From JAIPAN01 sp040403555 (lineage in GTDB: Bacteria > Bacteroidota > Bacteroidia > Sphingobacteriales > Sphingobacteriaceae), in the NCBI GenBank assembly GCA_040403555.1, contig JBBAKN010000003.1:310001-374000 (forward strand): DNA of 64,000 nt, written 5' to 3'. The translations under genes and the position numbers were made by a program. This document shows positions 16,842 to 25,082 of the stretch, piece after piece. Each line of letters begins with the position of its first letter. The first letter of the stretch is position 1. The notes beneath the pieces were generated by a model. That model searched no databases. It was given only the letters and a program-made list of their open reading frames with translations, and was not told where the DNA came from.

Positions 16842-17018
16842 TTAAGCTTTGTTTTTGGTAGCTTGTACTTCTAAACGGATAGCTTGTGCTAAGTTTTTCA
16901 AATCTTGCATTCCTTTACGTACACGAGTACCAGCTGCGCTGTTACCTTTGTTGTAAAATTTGTCTGCATCACCTTCTAAGGCTGATACTAAAGCTTTGAA
17001 TTCGTTAAATTTTTTCAT
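16842..17018 (-). CDS. Histone H1/Hc1-like small basic protein
   Basis: 58 residues, beginning MKKFNEFKALVSALEGDADK and ending KNKA. It resembles the short histone H1-like (Hc1 family) proteins common in Bacteroidota, which are thought to bind DNA. It has about ten lysines and three arginines, with a central GTRVRKG segment, and is probably mostly helical. It is easy to miss because of its size. It is convergent with dapA and shares the terminator. Upstream is an AT-rich 263 bp region with no good TAnnTTTG but with the motif TTTTCCACATTT, also found before ftsZ and mraZ. Confidence 0.82.
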   Translation of the reverse strand: MKKFNEFKALVSALEGDADKFYNKGNSAAGTRVRKGMQDLKNLAQAIRLEVQATKNKA

Positions 17019-17138
17019 TTTTTGTTACTTTAAAGTTTGTTTAATAAGGTTACTGTGTAATAACGTGTAGCTAATGTAGATTCTTTTTTTCGGAAAAAAA
17101 ATAGATTAAACAAATAAAATCGCTGTTTTCAAACGTTT

Positions 17139-17150
17139 TTTTCCACATTT
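17139..17150 (-). promoter_or_regulatory. TTTTCCACATTT motif upstream of the histone-like gene
   Basis: An exact 12-mer shared with the regions upstream of ftsZ (20358) and mraZ (34231). On the gene strand it reads AAATGTGGAAAA. Here it lies 121 nt from the start codon. The core is one mismatch from a DnaA box. Confidence 0.4.
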
Positions 17151-17229
17151 TAAATACCTCTCCACAAAAAAGGAAATAATTATAGAGTTAAGTAATTGTA
17201 TATCAGTTATTTAATTAAATATTGTATCA

Positions 17230-17264
17230 AAAAAAAGCCGTCCGATAGCAATCGGACGGCTTTG
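17230..17264 (-). terminator. Terminator of the alpha-oxoamine synthase gene
   Basis: GCCGTCCGAT and ATCGGACGGC form a perfect 10 bp stem with a 4 nt loop. An A run on the left becomes the U tract on the minus strand. Confidence 0.9.
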
Positions 17265-17281
17265 TCATTTTTTTTTCTTTT

Positions 17282-18523
17282 TTACGCTGTTACTACTTTT
17301 TGTTCGCGATATGCGCCATTTTTTAGGCGTTCTCCTACAATGCTAAACGCATCGAGGGTTCTGTTCACATCTTCAAGTGTATGCATCGCAGTTGGTATAA
17401 TGCGTAATTCGATTAATCCTTTTGGAATGACTGGATACATTACAATAGAGCAGAAAATACCAAAATTTTCACGCAAGTCCATAGTAATGCCGGTTGCTTC
17501 TGCAAGTTCACCCTTTAAAAACACGGGAGTAACCATAGTATTGGTTGCGCCAATATCAAAACCACGCTCTTTTAACCCTTTTTGTAGGGTAGTAGCAATA
17601 GTCCATAATTTTTCTCTTAGCTCGGGTTTAGTTTTTAGCAATTCTAAGCGCTTTAGCAAACCCACTACCATGGGCATAGGCAAGGCTTTGGCGAAAGTTT
17701 GTGAGCGCATATTGTAACGTAGGTAATTGGTAATTTCTTCGGTAGAAGCTACAAAAGCTCCAATACCCGCCATTGATTTTGCAAAGGTTGCGAAGTAAAC
17801 ATCTACACCCTCAATACAATCTTGCTCTTCGTGTGTTCCGGCTCCGGTTTTGCCCATAGTGCCAAAGCCGTGTGCATCGTCAATCAATAAACGGAAATTA
17901 AAGTTCTTTTTCAGATCAACAATCTCTTTTAATTTACCTTGTGCTCCAGACATACCGAAAACGCCTTCGGTAATAACTAAAATACCTCCGCCGCTTTGTT
18001 CTACTAATTTAGTAGCTCGTTCTACTTGTTTGCGGCAGCTATCAATATTGTTATGCTGATATACAAAACGTTTGCCTAAATGCATGCGCAAGCCGTCAAT
18101 AATACAAGCATGCGATTCTGCATCGTATACAATTACATCGTTTCTATCAACCAAAGCATCAATAGCCGACATAATGCCTTGATATCCATAGTTCAACAAG
18201 AAAGCGTCTTCTTTACCTACAAATTCAGCTAATTGTTGCTCTAAAGCCTCGTGGTTGTTAGAGTTACCCGACATCATGCGGGCACCCATTGGGTAAGCCA
18301 TACCAAATTCAGCAGCTGCGTCGGCATCTGCCTTGCGTACTTCTGGGTGGTTGGCTAATCCGAGATAATTATTAAGGCTCCAAACTAAATGTTCTTTGCC
18401 TCTAAATTTCATGTGTGGTGCGATTTCACCCTCTAATTTTGGGAAAGCGAAATATCCATGAGCCATTTTTTGGTGTTGCCCTAGTGGGCCCATGTTTTTC
18501 GAGATTTTTTGAAAAATATCCAA
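17282..18523 (-). CDS. Alpha-oxoamine synthase family PLP enzyme (serine palmitoyltransferase / KBL / BioF type)
   Basis: 413 residues of the pyridoxal-phosphate family that condenses an amino acid with an acyl-CoA. NNYLGLANHPEV (about 51-62) is the usual N-terminal signature. DDAHGFG contains the PLP-contacting Asp and His, and the Schiff-base lysine lies in TFAKSMAGIGAF. In Bacteroidota such enzymes include the serine palmitoyltransferase of sphingolipid synthesis, 2-amino-3-ketobutyrate CoA ligase, and BioF. The neighbours do not decide between them: no bio genes and no threonine dehydrogenase adjoin it. Monocistronic, with a good two-part promoter upstream and a strong terminator downstream. 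Confidence 0.85.
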   Translation of the reverse strand: MDIFQKISKNMGPLGQHQKMAHGYFAFPKLEGEIAPHMKFRGKEHLVWSLNNYLGLANHPEVRKADADAAAEFGMAYPMGARMMSGNSNNHEALEQQLAEFVGKEDAFLLNYGYQGIMSAIDALVDRNDVIVYDAESHACIIDGLRMHLGKRFVYQHNNIDSCRKQVERATKLVEQSGGGILVITEGVFGMSGAQGKLKEIVDLKKNFNFRLLIDDAHGFGTMGKTGAGTHEEQDCIEGVDVYFATFAKSMAGIGAFVASTEEITNYLRYNMRSQTFAKALPMPMVVGLLKRLELLKTKPELREKLWTIATTLQKGLKERGFDIGATNTMVTPVFLKGELAEATGITMDLRENFGIFCSIVMYPVIPKGLIELRIIPTAMHTLEDVNRTLDAFSIVGERLKNGAYREQKVVTA

Positions 18524-18552
18524 TGTATCCTATTTTGATTTAAAAATTAGTA

Positions 18553-18583
18553 CAAATGTACGATTAAAGCGTCTAAATAGCAA
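18553..18583 (-). promoter_or_regulatory. Two-part Bacteroidota promoter of the alpha-oxoamine synthase gene
   Basis: Minus-strand TTG (18583-18581), 20 bp spacer, then TACATTTG (18560-18553). This is the clearest -33/-7 pair in the window. Predicted leader about 23 nt. Confidence 0.65.
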
Positions 18584-18652
18584 TTTATTCTGCGTATAGC
18601 CTAACGGCTTAGGCAAAAAGGGAGCCTCTACCAAGGAGCAAGGCTTGCTTAT

Positions 18653-20281
18653 TTAGTCAACATTATCGTGTAAGAACGAATTATTTGGTCTTATCTCTGT
18701 AATTCCTTCTTCGCTTGATAGGGTAAATCTAGAAACCTGAGATTCTGATGAATGAGGTATATCGTCTAATGAAAGTTGCTTGCGTTTGTAAGCTGGCTCA
18801 TTTTCTAATTCTTGCAAACCATTTGAGCTACGTAATTTCATGCTTAAATCTTTTAAGCGCATAATGCGTTCTTTTGATTTTCGCAATTGTTCTTCTATCG
18901 AATCGTCGGTCTTGCTAGCATCTTCGTGCACCTCCATTTCGGGTTCTGCTTCTTCTGGTTCAGCAGCCGGGCTGTAGGTATCAAATGGCAATTCAGCTTC
19001 TTCTACTTTTAGTTCAAATTCAAAGGCCATAGAGGGTGCAGCTTCTTCTGCAATAGGCTCCTGCGTTACTTGGTACATTACAGGCTCTAGCACTTCTTCT
19101 TGTTGTGAAATTTCATCCTCCATTGCAGGAACAGAAGATACTCCTGCAAAAAGATCGAGTACGCTAGTAGTCAATTCCTGCTCTTCTACTTCTTGCTCGG
19201 CAAGAGGTTCGGGTGCTGCAAAAAAGGAATTTACATGCTCCACGGGCTTAACCAATGGTGCATCCTCTATAGCAAAATCGGGAGCAAAATTACTTGCTTG
19301 GCTTCGAGATTGTTGACGCTCTTCCATGGTTTGGAAACCGGTAGCAATAATGGTAACGGCTAATTTATCGCCCAAAGTTTCGTCGGTACAATTACCCCAA
19401 ATAAGATCGGCAGATAACCCAGCCTCTTGTTGAATATAATCGGTAATAACCGTTACTTCGTCCATGGTAACTTCTTTATCACCCGAACTAATGTTTAACA
19501 AAATGTAACGGGCACCTTCAATTTCGTTATCTTCTAACAAAGGAGAATTCAAGGCGCCTTCTACTGCTTTCAAAGCCCTATTGTCGCCTTCTGCGGCATA
19601 ACTACCCATAATGGCTACGCCGCTATCTTTCATTACGGTACGCACATCTTTAAAGTCGACGTTTATATAGCCTGGAATGGTAATAATCTCGGCAATGCCC
19701 TTGGCGGCCGTGGTTAAAATATCATCGGCTTGGCCGAATGCTGAGCCTAGGGTTAGGTTTCCAAAGATTTCGCGTAAACGATCGTTAGAAATCACGAGGA
19801 ATGAATCCACGTATTTTTTCATTTCTTCCAAACCATCTTCGGCTTGCATTTTACGACGCTTTCCTTCAAATGAGAAGGGGGTGGTTACTATACCTACCAC
19901 CAAAATATCTAATTCTTTTGCTGCTTTTGCTATAATTGGGCTTGCTCCTGTTCCGGTACCACCACCCATTCCGGCGGTAATAAATAACATTTTGGTATTG
20001 GCACCCAACATTTCTTTAATATCGTCTATATTTTCTATAGCCGAATTTTTACCCACTTCGGGAATTGAACCTGCTCCCATTCCTTCAGTTAAGCTAGCGC
20101 CTAATTGTACTTTATTCGGGATAGGGCTTAGTTCTAATGCTTGCGCATCGGTATTACAAATAATGAAATCTACTCCAGTAATGCCTTGACGGTACATATG
20201 ATTTACGGCATTTCCTCCACCACCGCCTACACCAATCACCTTAATTATAGATGATTTTTCTTTTAACATTTCAAACTGCAT
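18653..20281 (-). CDS. ftsZ: Cell division protein FtsZ
   Basis: Tubulin-like GTPase that forms the Z ring. From ATG 20281 (MQFEMLKEKSSIIKV) it is 543 residues, much longer than E. coli FtsZ (383). The tubulin signature GGGTGTG is at about 106-112, and the T7 loop NVDFKDVRTVM at about 207-217. The GTPase core ends near residue 320. An acidic, low-complexity linker of about 200 residues rich in Glu, Pro and Ala follows, with a conserved-looking end (ITEIRPNNSFLHDNVD). An upstream TTG that would add 28 residues is rejected because the conserved N-terminus begins at MQFEML. Last gene of the division cluster. The 124 bp before it carries DnaA-box-like sites. Confidence 0.97.
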   Translation of the reverse strand: MQFEMLKEKSSIIKVIGVGGGGGNAVNHMYRQGITGVDFIICNTDAQALELSPIPNKVQLGASLTEGMGAGSIPEVGKNSAIENIDDIKEMLGANTKMLFITAGMGGGTGTGASPIIAKAAKELDILVVGIVTTPFSFEGKRRKMQAEDGLEEMKKYVDSFLVISNDRLREIFGNLTLGSAFGQADDILTTAAKGIAEIITIPGYINVDFKDVRTVMKDSGVAIMGSYAAEGDNRALKAVEGALNSPLLEDNEIEGARYILLNISSGDKEVTMDEVTVITDYIQQEAGLSADLIWGNCTDETLGDKLAVTIIATGFQTMEERQQSRSQASNFAPDFAIEDAPLVKPVEHVNSFFAAPEPLAEQEVEEQELTTSVLDLFAGVSSVPAMEDEISQQEEVLEPVMYQVTQEPIAEEAAPSMAFEFELKVEEAELPFDTYSPAAEPEEAEPEMEVHEDASKTDDSIEEQLRKSKERIMRLKDLSMKLRSSNGLQELENEPAYKRKQLSLDDIPHSSESQVSRFTLSSEEGITEIRPNNSFLHDNVD

Positions 20282-20357
20282 ATTATCTGTTTTAGTTCTT
20301 TTTTGTATACGATAACAAAGTTTTCGTATGGTAATACTACTCAATTTTACCAGCACG

Positions 20358-20405
20358 TTTTCCACATTTCGCTTTTTTGTGGAAAAATGTCGTTCGTGTG
20401 GATAA
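20358..20405. promoter_or_regulatory. Cluster of three DnaA-box-like 9-mers between ftsA and ftsZ
   Basis: TTTTCCACA at 20358-20366 and TGTGGAAAA at 20378-20386 form an inverted pair. TGTGGATAA at 20397-20405 is a perfect match to the DnaA consensus TTATCCACA on the minus strand and abuts the ftsA stop codon. The first site is 77 nt from the ftsZ ATG. Confidence 0.5.
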
Positions 20406-21764
20406 TTATTTCAAGTAATCCTTATCGTTGATGGTGTCTTCACCAACCTCGTCCTCAATAAATTTCTTGGTCTTTCTGAAAAGCTGCTCAAATAAGTTCC
20501 CATCGGATTTAACTTCTTCTCTTAGGGCATCCTGTGGCTCTTTTGCAGTAGCTTTTACTTCTGGCGTTTCATCAGCTGATTGAACGCCATCTATTAGCAA
20601 ACCAATACTTGTAGCATACATTGGGCTTTTTAATAAATCGTAAGTAGCTTTAGGCAATACTTCGTTTTTAGCCAAATGCTCGTTAGGGTAGCCTACACGG
20701 CAATCTAAACCGGTTACATATTCTACCAATTGGGGCAAGTGTTTCAACTGCGATCCACCACCGGTAATAATTATCCCGGCAATGAGTTTTTTCTCGTAAC
20801 CAGATGATTTGATTTCGTAGTACACATGTTCAATAATTTCTTCCATACGAGCCTGAATAACATAAGCCAGATTTTTGGCAGAAATTTCTTTTGGCTCACG
20901 GCCTTTTAAGCCTGGTACGCAAATAATTTCATTGTCTTTATTCTCTTCAGCAAGAGCAGAACCAAAACGGGTTTTTAGCAATTCAGCCTGATTGCGCATT
21001 ACCGAGCAGCCTTCTCTAATATCTTCTGTTACGCTATTGCCACCAAAGGGAATAACGGCTGTATGACGGATAATGCTCTCATGGAAAATAGCAATATCTG
21101 TTGTTCCGCCGCCTATATCTACTAATACTACGCCCGCTTCTTTTTCCTCTTCACTTAATACAGCTTCGGCCGAAGCTAGTGGCTCTAAAACCAAGCTATC
21201 AACTTCTAAACTGGCATTTTCAACGCATTTTAGAATATTTTTTACTGCACTTACATGGCCAGAAATGATGTGAAAATTAGCTTCTAAACGTACGCCAGCC
21301 ATCCCAATAGGGTCTTTAATTCCTGGTTCGTTATCTACCGTAAATTCTTGCGGCAATACATGGATAATTTCTTCCCCTGGAGGCATCACCAATTTGTACA
21401 TATCCGACACCAATTTATCGATGTCTGATTTTTGGATTTCGCTGGTTAAATCTTTTCTGGTTAAGATGCCGCGATGTTGCAAACTCTTAATATGCTGACC
21501 GGCAATACCTACGTTAACCACCTTAATTTCTACGTTAGATTGGCTGCTGGCGTCTTCGACCGCGGCAACAATACCTTGTACGGTTTTCTGAATGTTTGAA
21601 ACCACTCCCCGAGTTACTCCAGATGAGTCGGCTTTTCCGATTCCTAGCACTTCAATTTTACCAAATTCGCTGCGACGACCAACGATGGCGCAAATTTTAG
21701 TGGTACCAATATCAAGGCCTACGACTATTGGTGAATTTTTGGCTGTAGTAGCATTATTTTCCAT
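20406..21764 (-). CDS. ftsA: Cell division protein FtsA
   Basis: Actin-like protein that tethers FtsZ filaments to the inner membrane. 452 residues, with the nucleotide-binding pattern VGLDIGTTKICAIVG at about 14-28, VLVDIGGGTTDIAI near 210, and IIITGGGSQL near 340. The 1C domain region (about 90-170) is present. A hydrophilic extension of about 60 residues (about 395-440) ends in an amphipathic helix (LFEQLFRKTKKFI) suited to membrane binding. It follows ftsQ by 15 nt and is separated from ftsZ by 124 bp. Confidence 0.97.
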   Translation of the reverse strand: MENNATTAKNSPIVVGLDIGTTKICAIVGRRSEFGKIEVLGIGKADSSGVTRGVVSNIQKTVQGIVAAVEDASSQSNVEIKVVNVGIAGQHIKSLQHRGILTRKDLTSEIQKSDIDKLVSDMYKLVMPPGEEIIHVLPQEFTVDNEPGIKDPIGMAGVRLEANFHIISGHVSAVKNILKCVENASLEVDSLVLEPLASAEAVLSEEEKEAGVVLVDIGGGTTDIAIFHESIIRHTAVIPFGGNSVTEDIREGCSVMRNQAELLKTRFGSALAEENKDNEIICVPGLKGREPKEISAKNLAYVIQARMEEIIEHVYYEIKSSGYEKKLIAGIIITGGGSQLKHLPQLVEYVTGLDCRVGYPNEHLAKNEVLPKATYDLLKSPMYATSIGLLIDGVQSADETPEVKATAKEPQDALREEVKSDGNLFEQLFRKTKKFIEDEVGEDTINDKDYLK

Positions 21765-21779
21765 GATTGTTCTGATTTA

Positions 21780-22622
21780 TTAGTTTTTTACTTTAGTTGA
21801 ATCTATTTTTAAGGTATCGGTAGGCAAGTGTTGGATGCTGGCTGACAATCCACTCTTGGTACAAATAATTTGCTTACTATATTTTAAATTGATGGTTTTA
21901 TAGGTATTCCAACCTAGCTTGGGCATTGCTTGTTTATAAAAAACGAGCAATTTGTTCAATTTTGTTTCTAGTGAGTCGGCCGTGCCAATAATAATTTGCT
22001 GATCGCCCACTCGGGGCACCAATTGAATATCGGAATCGGCATTTACATAAAGTTGCTCTATCTGTTTATTCCAAAGTGTATCTTTTACCAAATACTGAGC
22101 CACTTTAAATAATTCTTTGCCTATTGGGGTTTTTAACATGGCTACTCGAGCTTCTAAATCTTCCCCAATATTGCCGGTAGCTACCACTACTTGGGCTGTA
22201 AAATTGGGACTTACAGGAATTTTGTACCCATTTTTATCTACATAATAATCTTGGTTTTTTAGATTAAAAATGCGTAAAAGAGGTTCTCTCTGCTCAATGC
22301 GTACCCAAACCACCCCGGTCATATCTGCATAGACTTTGGCTTGTTTTATAAACGGATTTGATCTTAAGGCATCTTCTAGAGCCTGGCTATTGATGGCATT
22401 TAATGCTTTGCCTTTAATATCTCCATTTACTCCCGAAATAATTCGTTCTACTTCTTTACGGGTTACAAAACTTTGTTCGCCTGGTATAAACACTTTTAAG
22501 CCTACGCAGGTTATTTCTTGTTTTTTGTGCTCAATAAAACTCATTGATACCACCAAAGCTGCTAGGCAAATAGTCCAGGTAAAACCTGTTAAAATAGCTT
22601 TCCAAGGTATGCGCTTAATCAT
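21780..22622 (-). CDS. ftsQ: Cell division protein FtsQ/DivIB
   Basis: 280-residue bitopic membrane protein of the divisome. Short cytoplasmic basic N-terminus, one transmembrane helix (about 9-28), and a POTRA-like domain (about 40-110; VFIPGEQSFVTRKEVERII) followed by the FtsQ beta domain. Sequence similarity outside POTRA is low, as usual for this family, but the position between murC and ftsA fixes the call. Its ATG overlaps the 3' end of murC by 8 nt (ATGATTAA), suggesting translational coupling. Confidence 0.9.
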   Translation of the reverse strand: MIKRIPWKAILTGFTWTICLAALVVSMSFIEHKKQEITCVGLKVFIPGEQSFVTRKEVERIISGVNGDIKGKALNAINSQALEDALRSNPFIKQAKVYADMTGVVWVRIEQREPLLRIFNLKNQDYYVDKNGYKIPVSPNFTAQVVVATGNIGEDLEARVAMLKTPIGKELFKVAQYLVKDTLWNKQIEQLYVNADSDIQLVPRVGDQQIIIGTADSLETKLNKLLVFYKQAMPKLGWNTYKTINLKYSKQIICTKSGLSASIQHLPTDTLKIDSTKVKN

Positions 22623-23967
22623 GGCTTAAAATATTTTTTAGCGGTTCAACAAGGGTGTCAATATCTCCGGCTCCAACAGTTAGTAGCAACTCGGGCATTT
22701 TTGCTCTTACTTGGGCCAATACTTCATTTTTAGTGAAAAGATGGCGTTCAGCTAGCGTAGTTTTATGAAGTATCAGTTCAGCGTTTACCCCTTCAATAGG
22801 CAATTCTCTGGCCGGATAAATATCCAACATCCACAATTCATCGCTCATACTTAATGCTTGGGCAAAACCATCGGCAAAATCGCGGGTACGGCTAAATAAA
22901 TGTGGCTGAAAAATAGTAATCAGCTTTTTATCTGGGTATAAACTTTTAACGGTCGTAATGCAGGCTTTTAATTCTTCCGGATGATGGGCATAATCGTCTA
23001 TATATACATGTTTATCGGTTTTAACCACCAGCTCAAATCGCCGTTTAACCCCTTTAAAACTTGCCAAAGCCACTTTTATTTGTTCTGGAGTACAGTCTAA
23101 CAATAGAGCTACTTGAATAGCCGCTAGTGCATTTTCTACATTATGCAAGCCTGGTAAGCCTAGCGTAATGTTAGGAATATTAAGCTCGGGCGAAACGAAA
23201 TCGAACACGAATTGGCCTTGGCTGATGCGTACATTTTGAGCTTCAATTTGAGCAGATTGGCTAGTTGAATAGGTATAATTGCCCACTACGGCTAAACCCA
23301 ATTTGGTAATTAGTTTACCATTAGGATCTACTTGAGAAGCAAATAATTGGAAAGATTCGGTTAAGTTTTCCGAATCGCCATAAATATCTAAATGATCGGC
23401 ATCCATAGAGGTAATTACCGCAATATTTGGATGCAGGGTTAAAAACGAACGATCGTATTCATCGGCTTCTACCACCAAAATATTGCTTGTGCCAAATAAT
23501 ACATTGCTGTTGTAGTTGCTAGCTAAGCCGCCTAAAAAGGCCGAACATTCTTTACCTGAGGCGGTAAGTATATGCGCTAGCATACTAGAGGTAGTTGTTT
23601 TTCCGTGAGTACCGGCAATGGCTACACAAAACATCCCTTCACTAATTATTCCTAGTACCTCGGCACGTTTTTTAAGTTCAAAGCCTTGAGTCTTAAAGAA
23701 ATTTAAAATGGACGACTCCGCGGGTATGGCCGGGGTATAAATTATGAGCGTTTCTTCATCGGGCTCTTGAAAACTTATGGGTACTAAATTTTCATCATCG
23801 GTAAAAATGATGTTAATACCTTCGGCTAGTAAGCTATGTGTAAGTTCGGTTTCTGTACGATCGTAACCACAAACTAAACAACCCATTTGGTGGAAATACC
23901 GAGCCAAACCACTCATGCCAATTCCGCCAATTCCAACAAAATAAACTCGTTTTATTGAATTAAACAT
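22615..23967 (-). CDS. murC: UDP-N-acetylmuramate--L-alanine ligase
   Basis: Adds L-Ala to UDP-MurNAc, the first amino-acid step of peptidoglycan precursor synthesis. About 450 residues. The N-terminal Rossmann-like motif is FVGIGGIGMSGLA; the Mur ligase ATP loop is GTHGKTTTS near residue 115; and DDYAHHPEE is the MurC/Mpl signature. Two adjacent ATGs (23970 and 23967) are possible. The upstream GGAGG is 3 nt from the first and 6 nt from the second, so 23967 is preferred. It overlaps the murG 3' end by 8 nt. MurC is preferred over Mpl because of the cluster position. Confidence 0.95.
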   Translation of the reverse strand: MFNSIKRVYFVGIGGIGMSGLARYFHQMGCLVCGYDRTETELTHSLLAEGINIIFTDDENLVPISFQEPDEETLIIYTPAIPAESSILNFFKTQGFELKKRAEVLGIISEGMFCVAIAGTHGKTTTSSMLAHILTASGKECSAFLGGLASNYNSNVLFGTSNILVVEADEYDRSFLTLHPNIAVITSMDADHLDIYGDSENLTESFQLFASQVDPNGKLITKLGLAVVGNYTYSTSQSAQIEAQNVRISQGQFVFDFVSPELNIPNITLGLPGLHNVENALAAIQVALLLDCTPEQIKVALASFKGVKRRFELVVKTDKHVYIDDYAHHPEELKACITTVKSLYPDKKLITIFQPHLFSRTRDFADGFAQALSMSDELWMLDIYPARELPIEGVNAELILHKTTLAERHLFTKNEVLAQVRAKMPELLLTVGAGDIDTLVEPLKNILSHD

Positions 23968-25081
23968 CATTAGCCTCCTTTCTAGGTACAGCCAATGCCA
24001 GCACTTCTTTGGCAATTACCTCGTCGGCATTCCTTTTTCCTAAACGGCCAATATTTTCTGATAGTGCATCACACTCGTCATCATTACTTAGCAAGGTCAA
24101 TGCCATTGGGATTAAATCCATTATTGCTTGCGAATCGCTCACTAAAAGGGCTGCCTGATGTTTCACCAAGGCTTGTGCATTTTTAGTTTGATGATCTTCG
24201 GCTACATTTGGTGAAGGGACCAGAATGACCGGCTTTTTCACCAAACACAATTCAGCAATGGTTCCCGCTCCGGCTCTTGAAACAATCACATCGGCTAAGG
24301 CATAGGCCAAATCCATACGGTTCAAAAACTCTAATACTTTTATTTGCGGTGGGCATGTAGCTCCCAAGCTTGAGGTAATAGTGTTATAATACACTTTACC
24401 TGTTTGCCAAATTACTTGCACATCTGCTGCTACTAAGTCATCTACTGATGCTAAGAACGCTTGGTTTAATGTTCTAGCGCCTAAACTTCCACCGGTAAGT
24501 AAAATGGTTTTTTTAGTACTATCTAAACCAAAAAAAATTGCTGCTTCAGTTTTTTTGCCTTCAATAGCTACCGATTCTTTACGAACCGGGTTGCCTGTTA
24601 CTTGTATTTTTTCGGAAGGGAAATAGGCTTCCATTCCATCAAAAGCCACACATATTTTTTGAGCTTGCTTACCTAACCATTTATTGGTAAGTCCGGCATA
24701 AGAATTTTGCTCCTGAATAAGGTAAGGAACTCCCATGCCTCTAGCTGCTAGCAATAAAGGCCCAGAAGCATAACCGCCTACACCTACTGCAGCATCGGGT
24801 TTAAAGGCCTTAATAATGTTACGGGCCTGCCACACGCTCTTTAGCAATTTAAATGGCAGGCTAATGTTTTTCCAAAGCGCCATACGCTGAATCCCTACAA
24901 TATCTAAACCAATAATTTTAAAGCCAGCAGCCGGAACTTTTTCCATCTCCATTCGGCCAAGTGCTCCCACAAACAATATCTCAATCTTTGCGTCAATCTT
25001 TTGCAAAGCTTGTGCAATAGCCAATGCCGGGAAGATATGTCCTCCGGTACCGCCACCACTTATGATAATTCGCTTGCTCAT
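23960..25081 (-). CDS. murG: UDP-GlcNAc transferase MurG
   Basis: GT28 glycosyltransferase converting lipid I to lipid II at the inner face of the membrane. 373 residues from ATG 25081 (MSKRIIISGGGTGGH). The glycine-rich GGGTGGHIFPALAIA motif is at residues 9-23, GGSLGA is in the second domain, and SRAGAGTIAEL in the C-terminal half contacts UDP-GlcNAc. A start five codons earlier would overlap ftsW, so it is rejected. ftsW ends 1 nt upstream. Confidence 0.97.
   Translation of the reverse strand: MSKRIIISGGGTGGHIFPALAIAQALQKIDAKIEILFVGALGRMEMEKVPAAGFKIIGLDIVGIQRMALWKNISLPFKLLKSVWQARNIIKAFKPDAAVGVGGYASGPLLLAARGMGVPYLIQEQNSYAGLTNKWLGKQAQKICVAFDGMEAYFPSEKIQVTGNPVRKESVAIEGKKTEAAIFFGLDSTKKTILLTGGSLGARTLNQAFLASVDDLVAADVQVIWQTGKVYYNTITSSLGATCPPQIKVLEFLNRMDLAYALADVIVSRAGAGTIAELCLVKKPVILVPSPNVAEDHQTKNAQALVKHQAALLVSDSQAIMDLIPMALTLLSNDDECDALSENIGRLGKRNADEVIAKEVLALAVPRKEANDV
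23974..23978 (-). promoter_or_regulatory. Strong Shine-Dalgarno of murC inside murG
   Basis: Minus-strand AAAGGAGG lies within the last codons of murG, 6 nt before ATG 23967. Such SDs are uncommon here, and it decides the murC start. Confidence 0.65.
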
Positions 25082-25082
25082 A

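Noticed and set aside
17196..17717. 173-codon open frame on the plus strand
   Set aside because: Antisense to the end of the alpha-oxoamine synthase, and it runs through that gene's terminator. No motif.
18599..18614. Hairpin GCCTAA-CGGC-TTAGGC after ftsZ as a terminator
   Set aside because: On the minus strand no U tract follows the stem, and the A run is on the wrong side for ftsZ transcripts.
19677..20189. 170-codon open frame on the plus strand
   Set aside because: Antisense to the conserved FtsZ GTPase domain; its sequence is the mirror of FtsZ codons, not a recognisable protein.
20358..20405. Replication origin near ftsZ
   Set aside because: Three DnaA-like boxes are too few, and no dnaA, dnaN or AT-rich unwinding array is present. 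A regulatory role is more plausible.
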